The notes: generated by a model from the sequence alone, not told the origin. Positions 43,090-55,877 are shown, counted from the stretch's first letter. The stretch is 64,000 nt of DNA from Nageia nagi (GCA_050084985.1 JBITNC010000001.1:36890001-36954000), one strand, 5' to 3'. Translations and numbers: made by a program.

Positions 43090-43965
43090 CTCCGATCATT
43101 GCAGTCCCCGAAACTGTGTCTAATATATATCCATACTGCATTCTAGAGCTCCATCGTGGCACTTGCTGGAAGAATGATGGCAAAGGTTGCAGAGTTCGGC
43201 TTTACACCCGACAATTGCATCTGCTTAATAGTCTCACGAGTCCTTTCAGAAAATCTATTCTGTGCATATCCTGAGATCATTGCCGTCCATGTGTCTGCAT
43301 TAGCATCTGTAAATTAATTCCCGCACCTTCTCTGCACTTCCACGTCTATCAGGGCACACACAGCCATAACATTCAATAAAAAACCATTTTCAGCTGCTCT
43401 TTGATGGACGTCCACGCCTGCTTCTAAAGCTCCATCGTGGCACATGCTGCTGAATGCTGGCAAAGATTACAGATCCAGGCCTTACTTCTGACAATTGCAT
43501 CTGCTTAATAGTCTTTGGAGCCATTTCAGAATACCCATTTTGTGGGCGTCCTATGAGCGTACCTTTCTCCCTGCGCTCCCACATCTTGCACACACGCGTA
43601 TCAGTGCACTCACAGCAACAATATTCGATGCAAAACCCCTTTTCTGTGCATACCCTATGATCATCGCAGTCCGTAAGACTCTACTTTGATGAGGCGTTTT
43701 GTCCACAATTCACGGGCCGTTTCAACTGACTACATTTAGCTAAGCATCTTATCCGCAGTTTGATTGCCTTTTGTACCTTCCACGCTTTGCATATACATGT
43801 CCGCCGGTGTGCTTACAGGCCAACACCTATAAAAAAAAAAACGAAAAAAATAAAAATAAAAACTGATTTTAAGAAGTCTTTGATGTGTGTATAAATCCTG
43901 TCACAAATCTCCCAGTTAGGCGCATGCTTTTAGAACGCTGGGAAGGTGAATTGAACTGGTAAGAC
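43090..43965 (-). pseudogene. pentatricopeptide-repeat (PPR) protein pseudogene
   Basis: Minus-strand peptides across frames: FTFPAF then ACANLxDL-like text near 43945, VSALIRVCARCGSAG near 43600, NGYSEMA then KTIKQMQLSEVRPGS near 43530-43450, and DTWTAMISGYAQNRFSERTR, ETIKQMQLSGVKPNSATFAI, ILPASATMEL near 43270-43140. These are PLS-type PPR modules of organelle RNA-editing/processing factors. At least two successive units end in the same KQMQL-SG-V-P motif. Stops and shifts disrupt every unit, and no start or DYW end is visible. The wording resembles conifer PPR families (from memory). Confidence 0.85.
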
Positions 43966-44760
43966 TATTGCTTGTTGTTCGTTGCATCTGGTTAAACAGT
44001 GTCAATACCTTTATAACATATAATAAAATATAGTATTAAAAATTAATACATAATAATTAAATTAAATTTTAATATAAAACAATAACATAAAGTATAAATA
44101 AAATTAAAATTTTAATATAATAGAAATAATAAATATAAATTTAATATACAATAATATAAACTTAAATTATAAAAATACAAAATTAAACATAAATAAAATT
44201 AAATTATGAAATAATAATAATAACATAAAAGGTAAATTTCAATATAATATATAAGATATATATAAAAGATATTATTTCAGAAAAATATATAATAATAATA
44301 ATATATAATAATAATAATACCAAGTTAAAATAGTAAAGTAAATCTAAAAATTAAATTACGAAAATTAAATATAAATCAATATATAACATAAAACGTATAA
44401 TTTACAATAAAATTTAATATAATTTTAAAGAGTATTTAATATAAAACATAAAAAGAATATAAAATATGAAATATATATTAAATATAAAATATACAATAGT
44501 TAATATGTTAAATATAAAATAAAATTTAAAACATTTAATATAAAATAAAGTTAAATATAATATACACAATATCTATATCTATATATATATATACACACAC
44601 TAAGAATATAAATATCTATTAGAATGCTAAGTTAGAATATTGTTTAATGTTATTATATATATACTAACTTAGCTATCTAAAATATGTATCTATAAAACAT
44701 CTACAATATATATCGTAATAAATATTATTTATAAAAATATATATTAAATATCAACAAATA
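43966..44760. repeat. very AT-rich low-complexity tract
   Basis: Roughly 800 bp with hardly any G or C: (TAA)n near 44285-44320, TATATATA and ACACAC near 44580-44600, and repeated AATATAAAATA words. No gene. Possibly matrix-attachment-like or just decayed DNA. Confidence 0.7.
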
Positions 44761-45581
44761 AGAGAGTTGTAAATTTTGTAACCTAAATACCATAGAAAAT
44801 CATATTTACTTTCTCTTTTTGCCCATTCTATAAAGACATAAGAGAAACCTATAAAGGTGTTTATGATTACAACTTAATCCATAGATTCTTAATGAATAGG
44901 TACAAGGCATGTGTTGATTACTCTAGACCCATACAAATTTTGAATTTTCAAAGATGAATAAAATTTTATTGAATTTTATCAAAGCAATTAATTGCATATC
45001 TAGAATTTAGGAGCTTCATTTTATGATATTAAATAACAACTTTGTATATTTTATGAGAGTGTTCTTGATTTAGATCATTTCATTATGTTATCTATCTTTG
45101 TTGCACTCTAAATTTGTCTTCCTTTTCCTATCAAAGTGAAACCAAAAGAATAAGAAGGACAAGAAGAGTTTGATGTAAAGGTTGAAGAACACTTGTCGCA
45201 TCTTACAAAATCAGAATTATCCTACTTCTCCTTTGGAGGTCGTAAAGAATGATTCTAACATTGAAATTAAGGACTTGGATATCAAAATTGAGAAGCTTTT
45301 AGCATACTTAGTTGAGATAGAATATCATCCTCTTCCTCCTTTTCAACCTTTAGAGAGCCTCTTTGGATCCTATGAAGAGTTGGAGTAGAGCACAACAACT
45401 CCTTCATCCCCATCATTGGATGAATATGAAACTAAAAATAACACATTTGATTAATATTGAGAATTCATCGACACATCTTGTTGAATTGAAATCTTGTTGT
45501 TCCTACCAAGCTTCTAACTAAGTCTCATGACTCTGGTCTATGGAAAGATGAATTTGATATTGATATTAAAGATTTTGATAC
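44761..45581. other. unassigned flank of element C with a small open frame
   Basis: 45182-45388 (+) encodes 68 residues including DIKIEKLLAYLVEIEYHPLP then PFQPLESLFGSYEELE. The reading continues past a TAG with TPSSPSLDEYETK. I do not recognise it. The acidic, Pro-rich text looks protein-like, but one copy and no homologue leave it open. Similarity to the C LTR starts at 45582, so anything beyond is LTR. Confidence 0.3.
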
Positions 45582-46575
45582 TATTGATCAGTATAATGCA
45601 ACCTCAAGGATTTTTCCTAATCGTGTTCTCCCATTTTCTACAATAATAGGGTTCTTAAAAGAGCAAAAGGTGGTAGGATAGTGCATTCATGGGGGTTTCT
45701 GCTCAATCTCCAAGTTATAGGTTGGTTTTTATCTATGCAAAAGATCAAAAGTAATGGGAAAGAGATTAAAAGGTAAAGGTAACTAGAAAGAGACTAAAGA
45801 AAAAAATACAAAAATAAAACTAAAACTAATTAACTCGAGCACTACCACACAAGAAACAATCCATAACCAAGATTAGGAATAATAAACTATCTTACTCTTG
45901 GGGTCTCGTAGTCACAATACATAGCCACAACTTAAGATAATGTCTCATACATAATATCCATAAGATAGAATAAAAAACTACAAATTGTAGAGGGGAAAGT
46001 ATCATTGCATTTTATTATCATGTATGAAAATATTTCATACACTGGGAAACCATAATAAAATGTTTGACCTTTTGGACCTTTAATAGTCCATTATTTATAT
46101 GATTAATGAATATATTTACAATTGAATGGTTGTTCACTATTACTGCCCTTAATTACCATATTGACTAAGAACAAAATAAAGAACTATTTACAAATGTATG
46201 ATTTCTAATCTATAATTATGCTAGATTACATAGTGACTTGGTACAATCAACACCATCATGTAGGAATTTGTAGACTCTATACTTCTATACCTTTCCAACC
46301 ATAATCTCTTTGATTTGTCTTTGACTAAATCCTATCGCAACTATAGCTAATTTATCAAGGTATGATCTATCAGTTTGATTGGTACAATTTGTCTCTATGT
46401 TCTATCGGTAACCATTGAACTCTTTGCAACCATTTATGAGGATCATTATAGCTCCGAGCTATAAGAAATTATGGGGGCAATGAAAGATGTATCATTGAAA
46501 CCTAAAGAGGAACTGCTATTTTCATATGGATATGAGCCGTAATTGACACATTGATAGAGCCCTAAGGGTCAAACA
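45582..46575 (-). repeat. 3' LTR of element C
   Basis: Read on minus it begins TGTTTGACCCTTAGGG and ends ACTGATCAATA, matching the A and B LTRs. Examples are the block with ACCCCAAGAGTAAGATAGTT and GGTTATGGATTGTTTC. About 994 bp; the higher edge is approximate. Confidence 0.75.
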
Positions 46576-47190
46576 CTCATGATTTAGTGGACTTGGGTAT
46601 TCCCCTTATCTCATTATTCTTTTCTCAACATAGTGGGTCTTATTTTCTCTATCAGCATTTATTAACTGTCCAAGAATTATTTTACCACCCATCAATTTTT
46701 TAGTAAAATGTATGACATCATTACTTAAAATTGCTAGGATCTAGAGAATAAACTTTTTGAAATATCTCCTGCTAGTTGCTCCTTCGATAATACCCATTGA
46801 TGCTTTAACTCAGTGCCCACTGATTTCGGGTGTACAGAACAACTTTTCTTCTAGAAATCCATGGGATCTAGAACATTACCCACTGATCACTTTGACTCAA
46901 CAATGATTGGTATTTACAACATTTCCTAGAAGGAATACATAGGTCTTATAGACATTGAGTTTTTCAAATTTGAACTTCTATAAGACTCAAACTTTAACTT
47001 AGACACTTACTTCCCTTACATGTTACATTATCTCTTAGACATTACTTAGATAAAATAAAAGTGCCTTTCAACCTTAAACCTATGTATAGTTACCGATGAA
47101 GACTTGATTATATGCAAAAAAATTTTGGGGCTTATTTACATGAGAACATCCACCTTTCAATAAAATAGCAATTAAGTTATTAAATAAATC
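46576..47190 (-). repeat. degenerate 3' UTR repeats of element C
   Basis: On minus, blocks such as ATCAGTGGGTAATGTTCTAG and CAATGGGTATTATCGAAGGA, with TGATGTCATACATTTT wording, echo the 3' UTR repeat of A and B, but the period is no longer clear. Confidence 0.5.
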
Positions 47191-48954
47191 CTCTAAGATT
47201 TGTAAACATTAATAGTACCCAAACTTTTCTAGGCTTTAAGAAAATTTGACAAAAATGATTAAGTGTAAAGACTACATACTCATTTCAATATTTATAAAAA
47301 AATGAAAGGGGAGTAAGAAATGAGAATTAAAAGTATAGATTTTACTAAGAAGGAATGAAAGAATCAAAGAATAGTAGAATGTTATCATGTTTACAAAGTG
47401 TGATTCTAAAAGAATAATAGTCTTTTGGAAACTCTCAAGATCTTCAACCTACTAAAGAATAGGATACTTATTTGTTACTTCCACTCACTTTCCCAAATGT
47501 ATCCTTTGGCAAGACTTTTAGCAGTGGCACTAAATTTGAATGAAGAAAAAATTGAAGTTTCTTATATAAATCCTTCAAATCTTGATTATCTACTTATGAT
47601 AGAACATGACATGCTTGTATCTTAATGATATTTTGTCTGAAGCTTATCACCATACTTTCCAATCTTTTAGCATACAAAAATATTGATATTGCTTCTTGGG
47701 CCAAATCATTTATTGCTTGTAGGTCTAAGATTTAATTTTCAAAGAAATACTATTCCAAAAATTATTTAGTATTTGCCATCCATTGATCAGTACTACCCTA
47801 TACATTTGATTCCTCCTATAACTTAGGAGTCTTTAATTGAACCAAGGAATGAAAGAATCTATTCACAAAACCAATCTTAGTTCTCAACTGATCTTTTTCT
47901 ATATCTAGGAAAAACACTAGATCTTGCAAATTGCATATATTCCTTATCCTTTTTAAAATTATTTATCTAGGCCTTGGAGTTATTGTGGCCAAGTATTTTT
48001 TGGTTAAGGCCTTGAGCCAACTTTGCATCCCTTCAATTATTGATTTGGGTATGGATAAGATCAATTTGTGAAGTGTAGCTTAAGAAATATATTGTTGAAG
48101 AGCTTATTTTATCTAATTTTTCAATAAGTATAGTTATGAAACACTTACCATCCTCTCTCCTATCTACTCGACCAAAGTCTTTTTGAAATTTTTAATAATT
48201 TACAACAACTTGATCTTATCATCATTAAGCACTTTATTTATTGCTATTATTATTTTCAATTCTTCCTTGGTCTATTGAGCTTTTTATTTCTCAACCATAG
48301 TGGCTTGAGACTTAAGATTTTTAATTTATTTTTTCATATTTTCTAGCCCAACCTTAGCCTATTCAAGGCTCTTTTCATGCTCAAATTTTTATTTGGCTAG
48401 TTTCTCTATCAATTCCTTATTCTGGTTTTGCAACCTAGATATTATTTTATCCTTTTGGAAGCAATTTTTCTTGTATTGATCTATCTTTTTATTTAATCTA
48501 TCAATTTTTTTCTCCAGGGATTGGAGACTTTTACCAAATACTAGGGAAGTATTCATCAAAAACCTAGACTAGTTTATGGTTGGAGCACTCTGTATATTTA
48601 CATTTATTATAGCTATGGGGGTTGTGTCTAGTTACCCTTATTTGAAAGGCATTTGGGCAATTTTAATATCTCTCATTTCAATTACTTTGCCTAAAATTCT
48701 CACCTATTGATTTGAGAGTAAAGGGTTTATTAATAAATGTTTTTCAATCCATGGGCTCTACTACTTGAGTAGAAAAAATACTCTTTATTTCCTCTTGCAA
48801 GGTTGTAGAAAAAGGAATAAAAAAAATGGAAAGATATACCCACTTTTGAAGTAGATGCCAAAGTGTTATGTGCAGGCTCCTCTTGCATTTTTTGTATGGA
48901 GGCTATTATTTGTACATCCTCTTCCTCTTCTTCTATGGAAGACTTTGTTAACTT
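47191..48954 (-). pseudogene. ORF-X of element C, coiled-coil half
   Basis: Minus strand. The region 48750-48100 gives text parallel to A 9240-9860: a Phe-Leu-Met-Asn-Thr-Ser-Leu-type segment, then Lys/Leu/Ile-rich heptads around 48560-48350 (SLEKKIDRLNKKIDQYKKN-like), and a HLHLLK-equivalent is degraded. Numerous stops. It confirms that the coiled-coil part belongs to the family ORF and not to a chance region. Confidence 0.5.
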
Positions 48955-50745
48955 TATGTGACACTAATATGGGGGGTGAATCAATGTGTCTAAAAACTAA
49001 ATTCAAATTTCTAACTTTTGAAATCAAGGTGAAGCAAAATTGAAATCAAACAAGCAAGAACATAAAAAATAACACATAACATAAGATGTAATGAGGTTCA
49101 TCAGTTTGGTTACATCCTTGAAAATGACTACTTAGACTCTAATTCAAATCTAGCTATGAAAATGTTACAATATTTTGTAGCATCCACTGCAAGGAATAGC
49201 ATCAACTACCCTATCATTTTGTAGCAACAATTGTAAGTAGCATCAACTCTTCTCACCAAGCACCCACTTGATGAACTCAAACAAAGAAGATAAAGGATTG
49301 ATTATAGTTCACACAAAATCCTTAATGATCTTGCTCAAAACATTGCCTCTACTCACTCTTCTATTTTCTCACTATGTCTCCTTAATACTTCACATATACT
49401 CTCAATTATTTCCACACACATACTTCTCACACTTGTCCAGAAAAATATGAAACAATTTTGTAACACCTATAATATTAACCATTACCTTATCATAAAGAAG
49501 AACTAAATCCCATTACTGATAAGATGCTCTTAACTCATTGCATATGTTGGTCCATGAAGATGAGACCCAATACCATGCACATAAGTAAACTGATTGCCAA
49601 ACTGTGCATATTAAAATATGTCAAGCATTAACATAATTCTAAATATTAAGAGATTAGATTAGTTACTTCTTCAATTTAAAACATCTTTTTTTGGGTACTC
49701 CAAGAATGTATCATATATTCATTTCCTTGTTGCACACCCAAAAAATACATAGCTCTCACTTTTTTTATTTTGTTAGGCAATATATCTTCTATTTTTCTCT
49801 TCACACCACTCACGGGTTCTCCAAAAATTCTTTTGCAATAATCATTTTTTTTAATATTATTTTTCCACTATACATTCTAAATATTTTTCATTTATATGTA
49901 ATAGATTATTTAATATGCCACATGTCATAAAATAAAAGGAGCATTTCATCAAACAATACCCAATATTCCTTTTTGCTTGCCACCAAAATCCATTTGGACA
50001 TTTCATCAAACATATTACAACCCTATGTAGTGTAAAACTTAAATTAAATTTTCTCATACAAAATCCAGATGCATTTCATTAAATAATTCATATGCCAAAG
50101 CTATGAAAATAAGAAAAAAGAGCTCTTGAGGTATTTTTGATGAGCTATAACTTCTTACTGGGTGCATGACTTAACATAAAATTTGAACCACATATTCTTC
50201 ATATAACCAACTACATTTTATCCAAACTTAAAGGTATAAATCCTCATAGTTTATGCACAACACTTCTCATAAAGTGGCCTCCAATGAAGATTTTATAGTT
50301 ATCTTGTCAAAAACTTTACATGCTTAGTTTTGTGCACATTTATGTTTGTCATACTTTGTGGCATTTTTGAAAAAAATTCAAAATGATAAAGTTTCTCATC
50401 TCATCAAGTTATATGTGTACAAAATTTAAAATTCTAAATTTGAAGATTCAAGAGCCCACAACAACCATCCAACAACTATTTCCATGATCAAAAATTGTGC
50501 TTAGAACTATGAAAAAATATAGGATCTACTTCTATTTTCTTTTCTAAAGCTACTATGAACTAGAAGCTTGCTCTACTCTTATTTTCTTTGGATTTTGTAG
50601 TTCTTATGCTTGCTATGCCAATGGATGATCATCTCCTACAACTTATCCTTGAAAATTGGTTGGGAATGGTTTCCCTATTTCTGACAATAAATCTTGCATG
50701 TATTGAGTATTCTAGTACTGATCATATTAGAACTCACCAAAGCAT
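48955..50745. mobile_element. unidentified 1.8-kb insertion in ORF-X of C
   Basis: Compared with A and B, C has about 1.8 kb of unrelated sequence here. It begins near TGTGACACTAATATGGGGGG followed by TGAATCAATGTGTC, and ORF-X similarity resumes near 50746-50770. No transposase or pol peptide, and no convincing terminal repeats by eye. The start resembles plant repeat ends of the GGGGGGTGAATCA kind, so a solo LTR or non-autonomous element is possible. Confidence 0.4.
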
Positions 50746-52500
50746 TATTTTTCATCATGATTTGGTTTGGTAGTATACTCAAACCTAAATTTTGTAAAAT
50801 AATTAAATTTTATTAAGGCTCTAACCCAACTCATCCCTCAACTAAGCTCAAACCTTAGGATTCAAGGTAAAATTTTTCCACCTAACCTCATAGATCCTAT
50901 ATTTCTTAATGCCCCCAAGGGATAGCTAAGCCTTATCTAAAATTTCAAATTCCTACTATGGGGATGCCTTAACTTCTTCAGTTTGATTTATAAAATACTC
51001 AATATGAGGCCAAGGCCCATGGCCAAATGTCAAGCATTTTTTATTAGATTTTATTTCTTTAGTAATATCCCTCAGTGGGTCATACACCCAAGGAACTTCT
51101 ACCATATCTAATTTAAAATTATGTACAATAAAATTTTTGAATTCATTTTTATAGCCTATTTCTATTAACGTAAAATTCGTAATAGTTGCAAGCATTTTTA
51201 TGATAGGTTTAAAATTACCTTCTAACCCATACTTTGTTTCAATTGCACACATTTTCCTAGCCATTTCTATTGAATATAACTAAGGGGTAACAAATTTTGG
51301 TAAGAAAAATGAATTTTTAAACTACCCATACCTTATTATAATTATATGATCCTTCAAAAAATACAATCATCAATTTTGTTTCCTCCCTGCAGCTCCTACA
51401 TGGTTGATCGATACAATCTACGAGTAACCTTCCCCATAAGAATTGACATTACTAGGGCAAATAATTTTTCTATAAACTCATAGTATAATCCATGGAGTTT
51501 TGCAAACATCAAAACTCTCAAAATTAGTTACTATGGGTGTTATGGATAGAGTTTCCAGTTGAATCTAGTCCTCCTTCCACCAGAGCTTCTAAATTTTGAT
51601 GGAAAATGAGCCACCACAAGTATGATGAATGCCAAAAATTAGATTTTTCTATGTTAAACTAATTTTTCTTTACCTCATTCAAGATGAAGTTAGGAAAATC
51701 ATAGCAGATGTGAGCCTTAATAATATTGTAAGCCATTCTCATCATAGCTTCATCTACTTCTATTTGAGTCTTCTTCCCAAGAATGATTGCCAATACTTGT
51801 AGGACCTTCCTATCCTAAGATTTCTCAAAGGAGGCAATATCATAGCTTTGTAAGAGCTTGGTGCATCTACCTTTGTATCTTTCACCAATCTAGTCCAGCA
51901 TCTCCCACTCATTTTGATAAAATTTAACTTTTTCTCACTTAAGGTTGATTTTCTTCTTAACATGGAAGCTCTAGTTAGTATGAAATGCAAATGCATGTGT
52001 AATTGACTCTAAGGATTAGTCTAGAAAGATATTAAGCTTGTAATTGGACTTTGCTTCTCCCTCCTTCTACTCCTTGTAAGATTTAACTTCATAAACTTGA
52101 GGGCTATGCCTAAGTATGATGGAGAAAAGGAGCTTTGGATAGTTGAAAGACTCATAGGGTACATAATATACTAATCCTTGGTTTAACATAATATTTCTTT
52201 TTGATTAAGCTCATGAATTCCCTTTGCCTATCACTTTTGGTACCTATTGCTGTAATACGATTCTTTCATAATTTTCTTGCTAGATATTCATATGATTCAT
52301 AACTCCCATCTTCTTCAATTGACATTGGGAGCATTCTCCAAGTATTTCTCATGAATCGTAATCAAGTTAGCATCTACCCCTCTTACTTAGTCACTATAGG
52401 GTCTTTACTACTTGTCATGGTGTTCAACAACTTATTTGTAGCACAAGTAAGCATTAAGTACATGAAACCTTTGCAATACTCTCACTCTTTATGCTAATAG
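50746..52500 (-). pseudogene. ORF-X of element C, N-terminal half
   Basis: The best open piece, 51264-50956, reads MARKMCAIETKYGLEGNFKP, NFTLIEIGYKNEFKNFIVHN, FKLDMVEVPWVYDPLRDITK and GPWPHIEYFINQTEEV. It aligns with A (CAIERKYESGGNFKSIV, FKLDKVEIAWMYDPLGEMNQ) and with B (WMYNPSREMVK). The region 51264-52480 is more broken. Confidence 0.6.
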
Positions 52501-52985
52501 ATTTGTAAATAATAAACTTTGGAACTCTCAAAAACTTGGGTTCTAGAATTTACTAAGTGGTAAAATAAATGGTTGGGAAGTATATTTTATGTGCCCAGGG
52601 TTTACAATTAACATCTATTAATGGTAATTAATGAATAAGAAATGTCAACATTCATATAGAGTACAGTGTTAGGGATGATAAGTAAGATTATATTTAATTC
52701 AAGTGTGCTAGATTTAAATTGGGAGATAAAGCATAATAGGTTATTTTTCCAAGGAAATCTATCTCTTAAATATCATCCTTTTGATTAGATAATCTACATT
52801 AATCGATTTTAGTTTCCACCATACCTAGTTAATGCTAGCATTAATGGCTACCTACCTCCTTGGGAAGCACACTATTGATGAAATAATATATATATATTTA
52901 ACAATAATTCATAATATAAGAACAAAAGTATTTACATTGTACAATCTTGGTAGGTGTTATGAAATCACCCAATCACCTAGTAATG
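52501..52985 (-). other. spacer between integrase and ORF-X of element C
   Basis: Non-coding. It is equivalent to A 6151-6756 (for example an inverted TTAATTACCATTAATAGATG-type block near 52610-52640). Nothing else seen. Confidence 0.4.
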
Positions 52986-53780
52986 ATTCAAATAGATCCC
53001 ATTCACTAGGATAGATAGTTCCTAGGACTTGATAATATTTTAAAGTTTGAATGCATTATTCTACATAGTCTTAGTGATGATATAGGGCCCACTCTATAAG
53101 AAATTAAATTTTTTATGTCTCTTCATCCCATTTGAGGATAATATCTTTGACTTCAAACTTTACTCAAGAAGACTTCTTCTTGTCAAACCACTTCATGTCA
53201 AACCACTTCTTAACAATCTATTATTGATGTTGGAAGGATTGATATGCTTTGTTTTTATCCTCTTTCAACTTCATCAACTAATTGAATATTTCTTGGAGTG
53301 GCTCAAAATCATATTCTTCTAGACCTTGTAGGATTTTTAATATATGTAACTCAAGATGAATTGGCAACATAAGTCTCTTACCATATACTAATGCATAGGG
53401 AGACGTCTTGATGTCTAATTTGACATTGATCCTATCTACCCATAATACATAGTCTAATTATGTATGCCTCTATCTAGGGTTTCCTTCAATTATCCTTTTA
53501 ATGACTTTGGTTAAGTTTTTATATATTGATTCTAATAATTCATTCCCTTGTGGGTAATAATTTGAAGAGAACATCTAATAAATCTCGTACTCAACAACAA
53601 AGTTTGACAAATTAGCTCTAATAAATGCAATACCATTTTCTAATACAATAGTATGTGGGATGCCAAAGTGAGTAATCAATATCTTAACCATTTTAATTGC
53701 TACCTTTTGATCTACATTTTTGCATGGCATAGCTTGTGACCATATTATGAAGTAGTTTGTTGTAGTTAGAATAAACTTAG
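52986..53780 (-). pseudogene. C-terminal half of integrase of element C
   Basis: Minus strand: FILTTTNYFIIWSQAMPCKN, VDQKVAIKMVKILITHFGIP, HTIVLENGIAFIRANLSNFV, NELLESIYKNLTKVIKRIIE, TSPYALVYGKRLMLPIHLEL and the KWFDKKKSS/DIILKWDE tail. The catalytic second Asp reads Glu (LENG). It starts abruptly at the LTR junction. Confidence 0.82.
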
Positions 53781-54152
53781 GAATTACTACACATGAAGCA
53801 ATCCATAACCAAGATTAGAAATAGTAAACTATATTACCCTTGGGATCTCACACTCATAATACATAGCCAAAATGTAAGATAACATATCATACATAATATC
53901 TAAAAGATAGAATAAACAACCATAAATTGCAAAGGGCAAAGTATCATTGCATTTTATTATCATATATGAGAGCATTTCATACATTAGACAACCTTGCTAA
54001 AATACCTAACCTTTTGTACCTTTAATAGTCCATTATTTTATATGAATATATTTATAATTGGGTGGTTTTCCACCATTACTACCCTTAATTATTCTATTGA
54101 CTAAGAATATAACAAATAACTATTTACAAATGTACAATTTCTAATCTATAAA
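53781..54152 (-). repeat. partial 5' LTR of element C
   Basis: About 370 bp matching + 45840-46215 (for example ATCATTGCATTTTATTATCA and CCTTTAATAGTCCATTAT). It is cut on one side by the internal deletion. On the other side it is cut at 54152, where TGTAATGACCCACCC begins, which looks like the insertion point of another element. Confidence 0.75.
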
Positions 54153-55194
54153 TGTAATGACCCACCCAATAGCAATAGTTGATGTCAAGCACCATCGAGA
54201 ATGTGAATAAAACTATGTTTAAATTATTGCTATGTGATAATGAATTTTAATTAGAGATATGTATTATTTATATTAATTTGATGTTGGCTTTGAGATAGTG
54301 TATGATGTAGTAATAGGTTAATCTAGCAAAAGAACTATGATGGAGATCCTCAAGAACTAGGATGAGTGGTTAAGGGAACAAATTGGTAAGAGTGAGAAAA
54401 TGATTGCATTGAATTGCTAACAAACTCATAAGGATCCCTTGTAAATCATATAGATGCACATTTAAAACTATATTTTTGATAATACCTCTATGTATGGGTG
54501 TGAATGTGTACTAATAAATTATCTTGCAAGTTGAAGGGATCACTACTAGTAATAGATGTGTGTTAAATGATTGATATGCATTTTCAAAAATTTATTAACT
54601 ACCTATAAGGAATATTCCATTGATTGAAACTCAAATTTTGACCAAGGATATTAGTAATAATCAATAAAACTAAACTTAAAGGATAAGAAAGAACACTTAT
54701 CTTTTCCTAATAATTAGATTACTTTGGCATCTCCAAAAATAATTAAGTTCTCAACCCCATCTAATTTATTATTTGAAGGTAGGTGTAAATGATTTGAAAT
54801 AAATTTTTTTAGATGTCACAAAACCTTTACAAAAATATCAACATCTCCACCTTACATGTAAATGTGATGAGATGAAATAATAATTCTTTCTTGGAAGTAT
54901 TAACCCCATTTGGCTTATAAATATTGAGGACTTTTAGAGTAATAAGCATTCTCTTTTGTTCTTTCCAAGAAATCTAGTTTAGGTTCTTGTGGAGAAAAGG
55001 ATTCCCTCTTCTTAAGTATGGGGTACTAATAACTACAATAATTGATGACAAATCATTCTCATCTACATTTTGATTAATCTCCATACCTCCTTAAAGTAAT
55101 ACCACATTAGCACATGCTGAATGAATGTAGGAGAATGTTGCATATTTTTTTATTTCCTCTATTGTGCTTGCAGATAACCCTTTATGTGCATACT
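54153..55194 (+). other. possible start of a long LTR of element I
   Basis: TGTAATGACCCACCCAATAG interrupts the C LTR. Long gypsy LTRs often begin TGTAA-A-CC. If this is the 5' LTR of the element whose LTR end and primer site appear at 62662-62675, the LTR is about 3.6 kb once H is removed. There is no second LTR copy in the window to test this. Otherwise no gene seen. Confidence 0.3.
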
Positions 55195-55440
55195 ATCATA
55201 ATAGCACTTAATTATATTGGTTTACTATCAAATAATTTGTAATCCCTATATGCTTTGCATAACAAACATTCAAAACCACTATATCCAATGAAAACTCCAT
55301 TTTCAACTACACCATATCTTCCTCATGCGCATCCATGGTGGTACATGCTTGAAAGATGATGGTAAAGGTTTCAAAGTTTGGCTTTATTTTTGGCAAGTTA
55401 TTTAGAAATTTTCCTTATGAATTTTCAAATTTCTATTTAC
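55195..55440 (-). pseudogene. PPR repeat fragment
   Basis: Minus strand reads LPKIKPNFETFTIIFQACTT then MDAHEEDMV, stop, and FSLDIVVLN. This is the KPN-x-TF-x-x-IL-x-AC module of PLS-class PPR proteins, like the 43-kb pseudogene. Only about one and a half modules remain. Confidence 0.6.
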
Positions 55441-55529
55441 CATGTAATTCCCAAAATTTGGTGTCTTCTTCCATGTCTTATTTTCATGGCTCTTTTGGGT
55501 GCTCATGACCAGATGTTTGATGGGAAAAC

Positions 55530-55877
55530 TGTAGACAACTCAGCACAGTTTAATGGGCTGCTATGATTGGAAGTTATGTAGTTGGTGGTTACAACAAGAA
55601 TACGTTAAAACTATTTAAACTGATGAAGTAGTGGGGAACATACTGGATAATGTAACATTTTGTATGCATTCTACTTGTATGCAGCTGTGGTAGTGTAGTG
55701 GAGGCGAGCTGAAAATACTTTTCTAGATGAGCTCCAGACAAACTCCGGACGTGCTCCAGACGAGCTCCAGATGAGCTCGAGAAGTGTTTATTGAAGCTAT
55801 AGGATTGTAATCTTGCTCCATGTTAATGCAATCTATTATTTGATGTTCCAATTTTGTGTAATGGTCAAAATTCTTCA
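55530..55877 (+). repeat. 5' LTR of element H (348 bp)
   Basis: TGTAGACAACTCAGCA to AATTCTTCA. Inside, 55727-55790 holds four near-copies of a GAGCTCCAGAC word (minisatellite-like); the 3' LTR has about two. Confidence 0.9.

Larger units (their letters stand above)
45582..54152 (-). mobile_element. element C: internally deleted Tat-like copy of the A/B family, inverted
   Basis: Minus strand. It has LTR sequence at both ends (45582-46575 and the remnant 53781-54152) around ORF-X and the C-terminal half of integrase only. Gag, protease, both RNases H, RT and the integrase N-terminus are missing: the 5' LTR remnant runs directly into FILTTTNYF of the integrase core. An unrelated block of about 1.8 kb (48955-50745) interrupts ORF-X. 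Confidence 0.82.

Noticed and set aside
43966-44760. Organellar DNA insertion suggested by extreme AT content
   Set aside because: No chloroplast or mitochondrial gene, tRNA or rRNA text recognised; simple AT-rich repeats explain it better.
45582-45720. Extension of the unknown 45182-45388 reading to 45720
   Set aside because: From 45582 on the sequence is the inverted LTR end shared with A, B and C, so the apparent peptide continuation is not coding.
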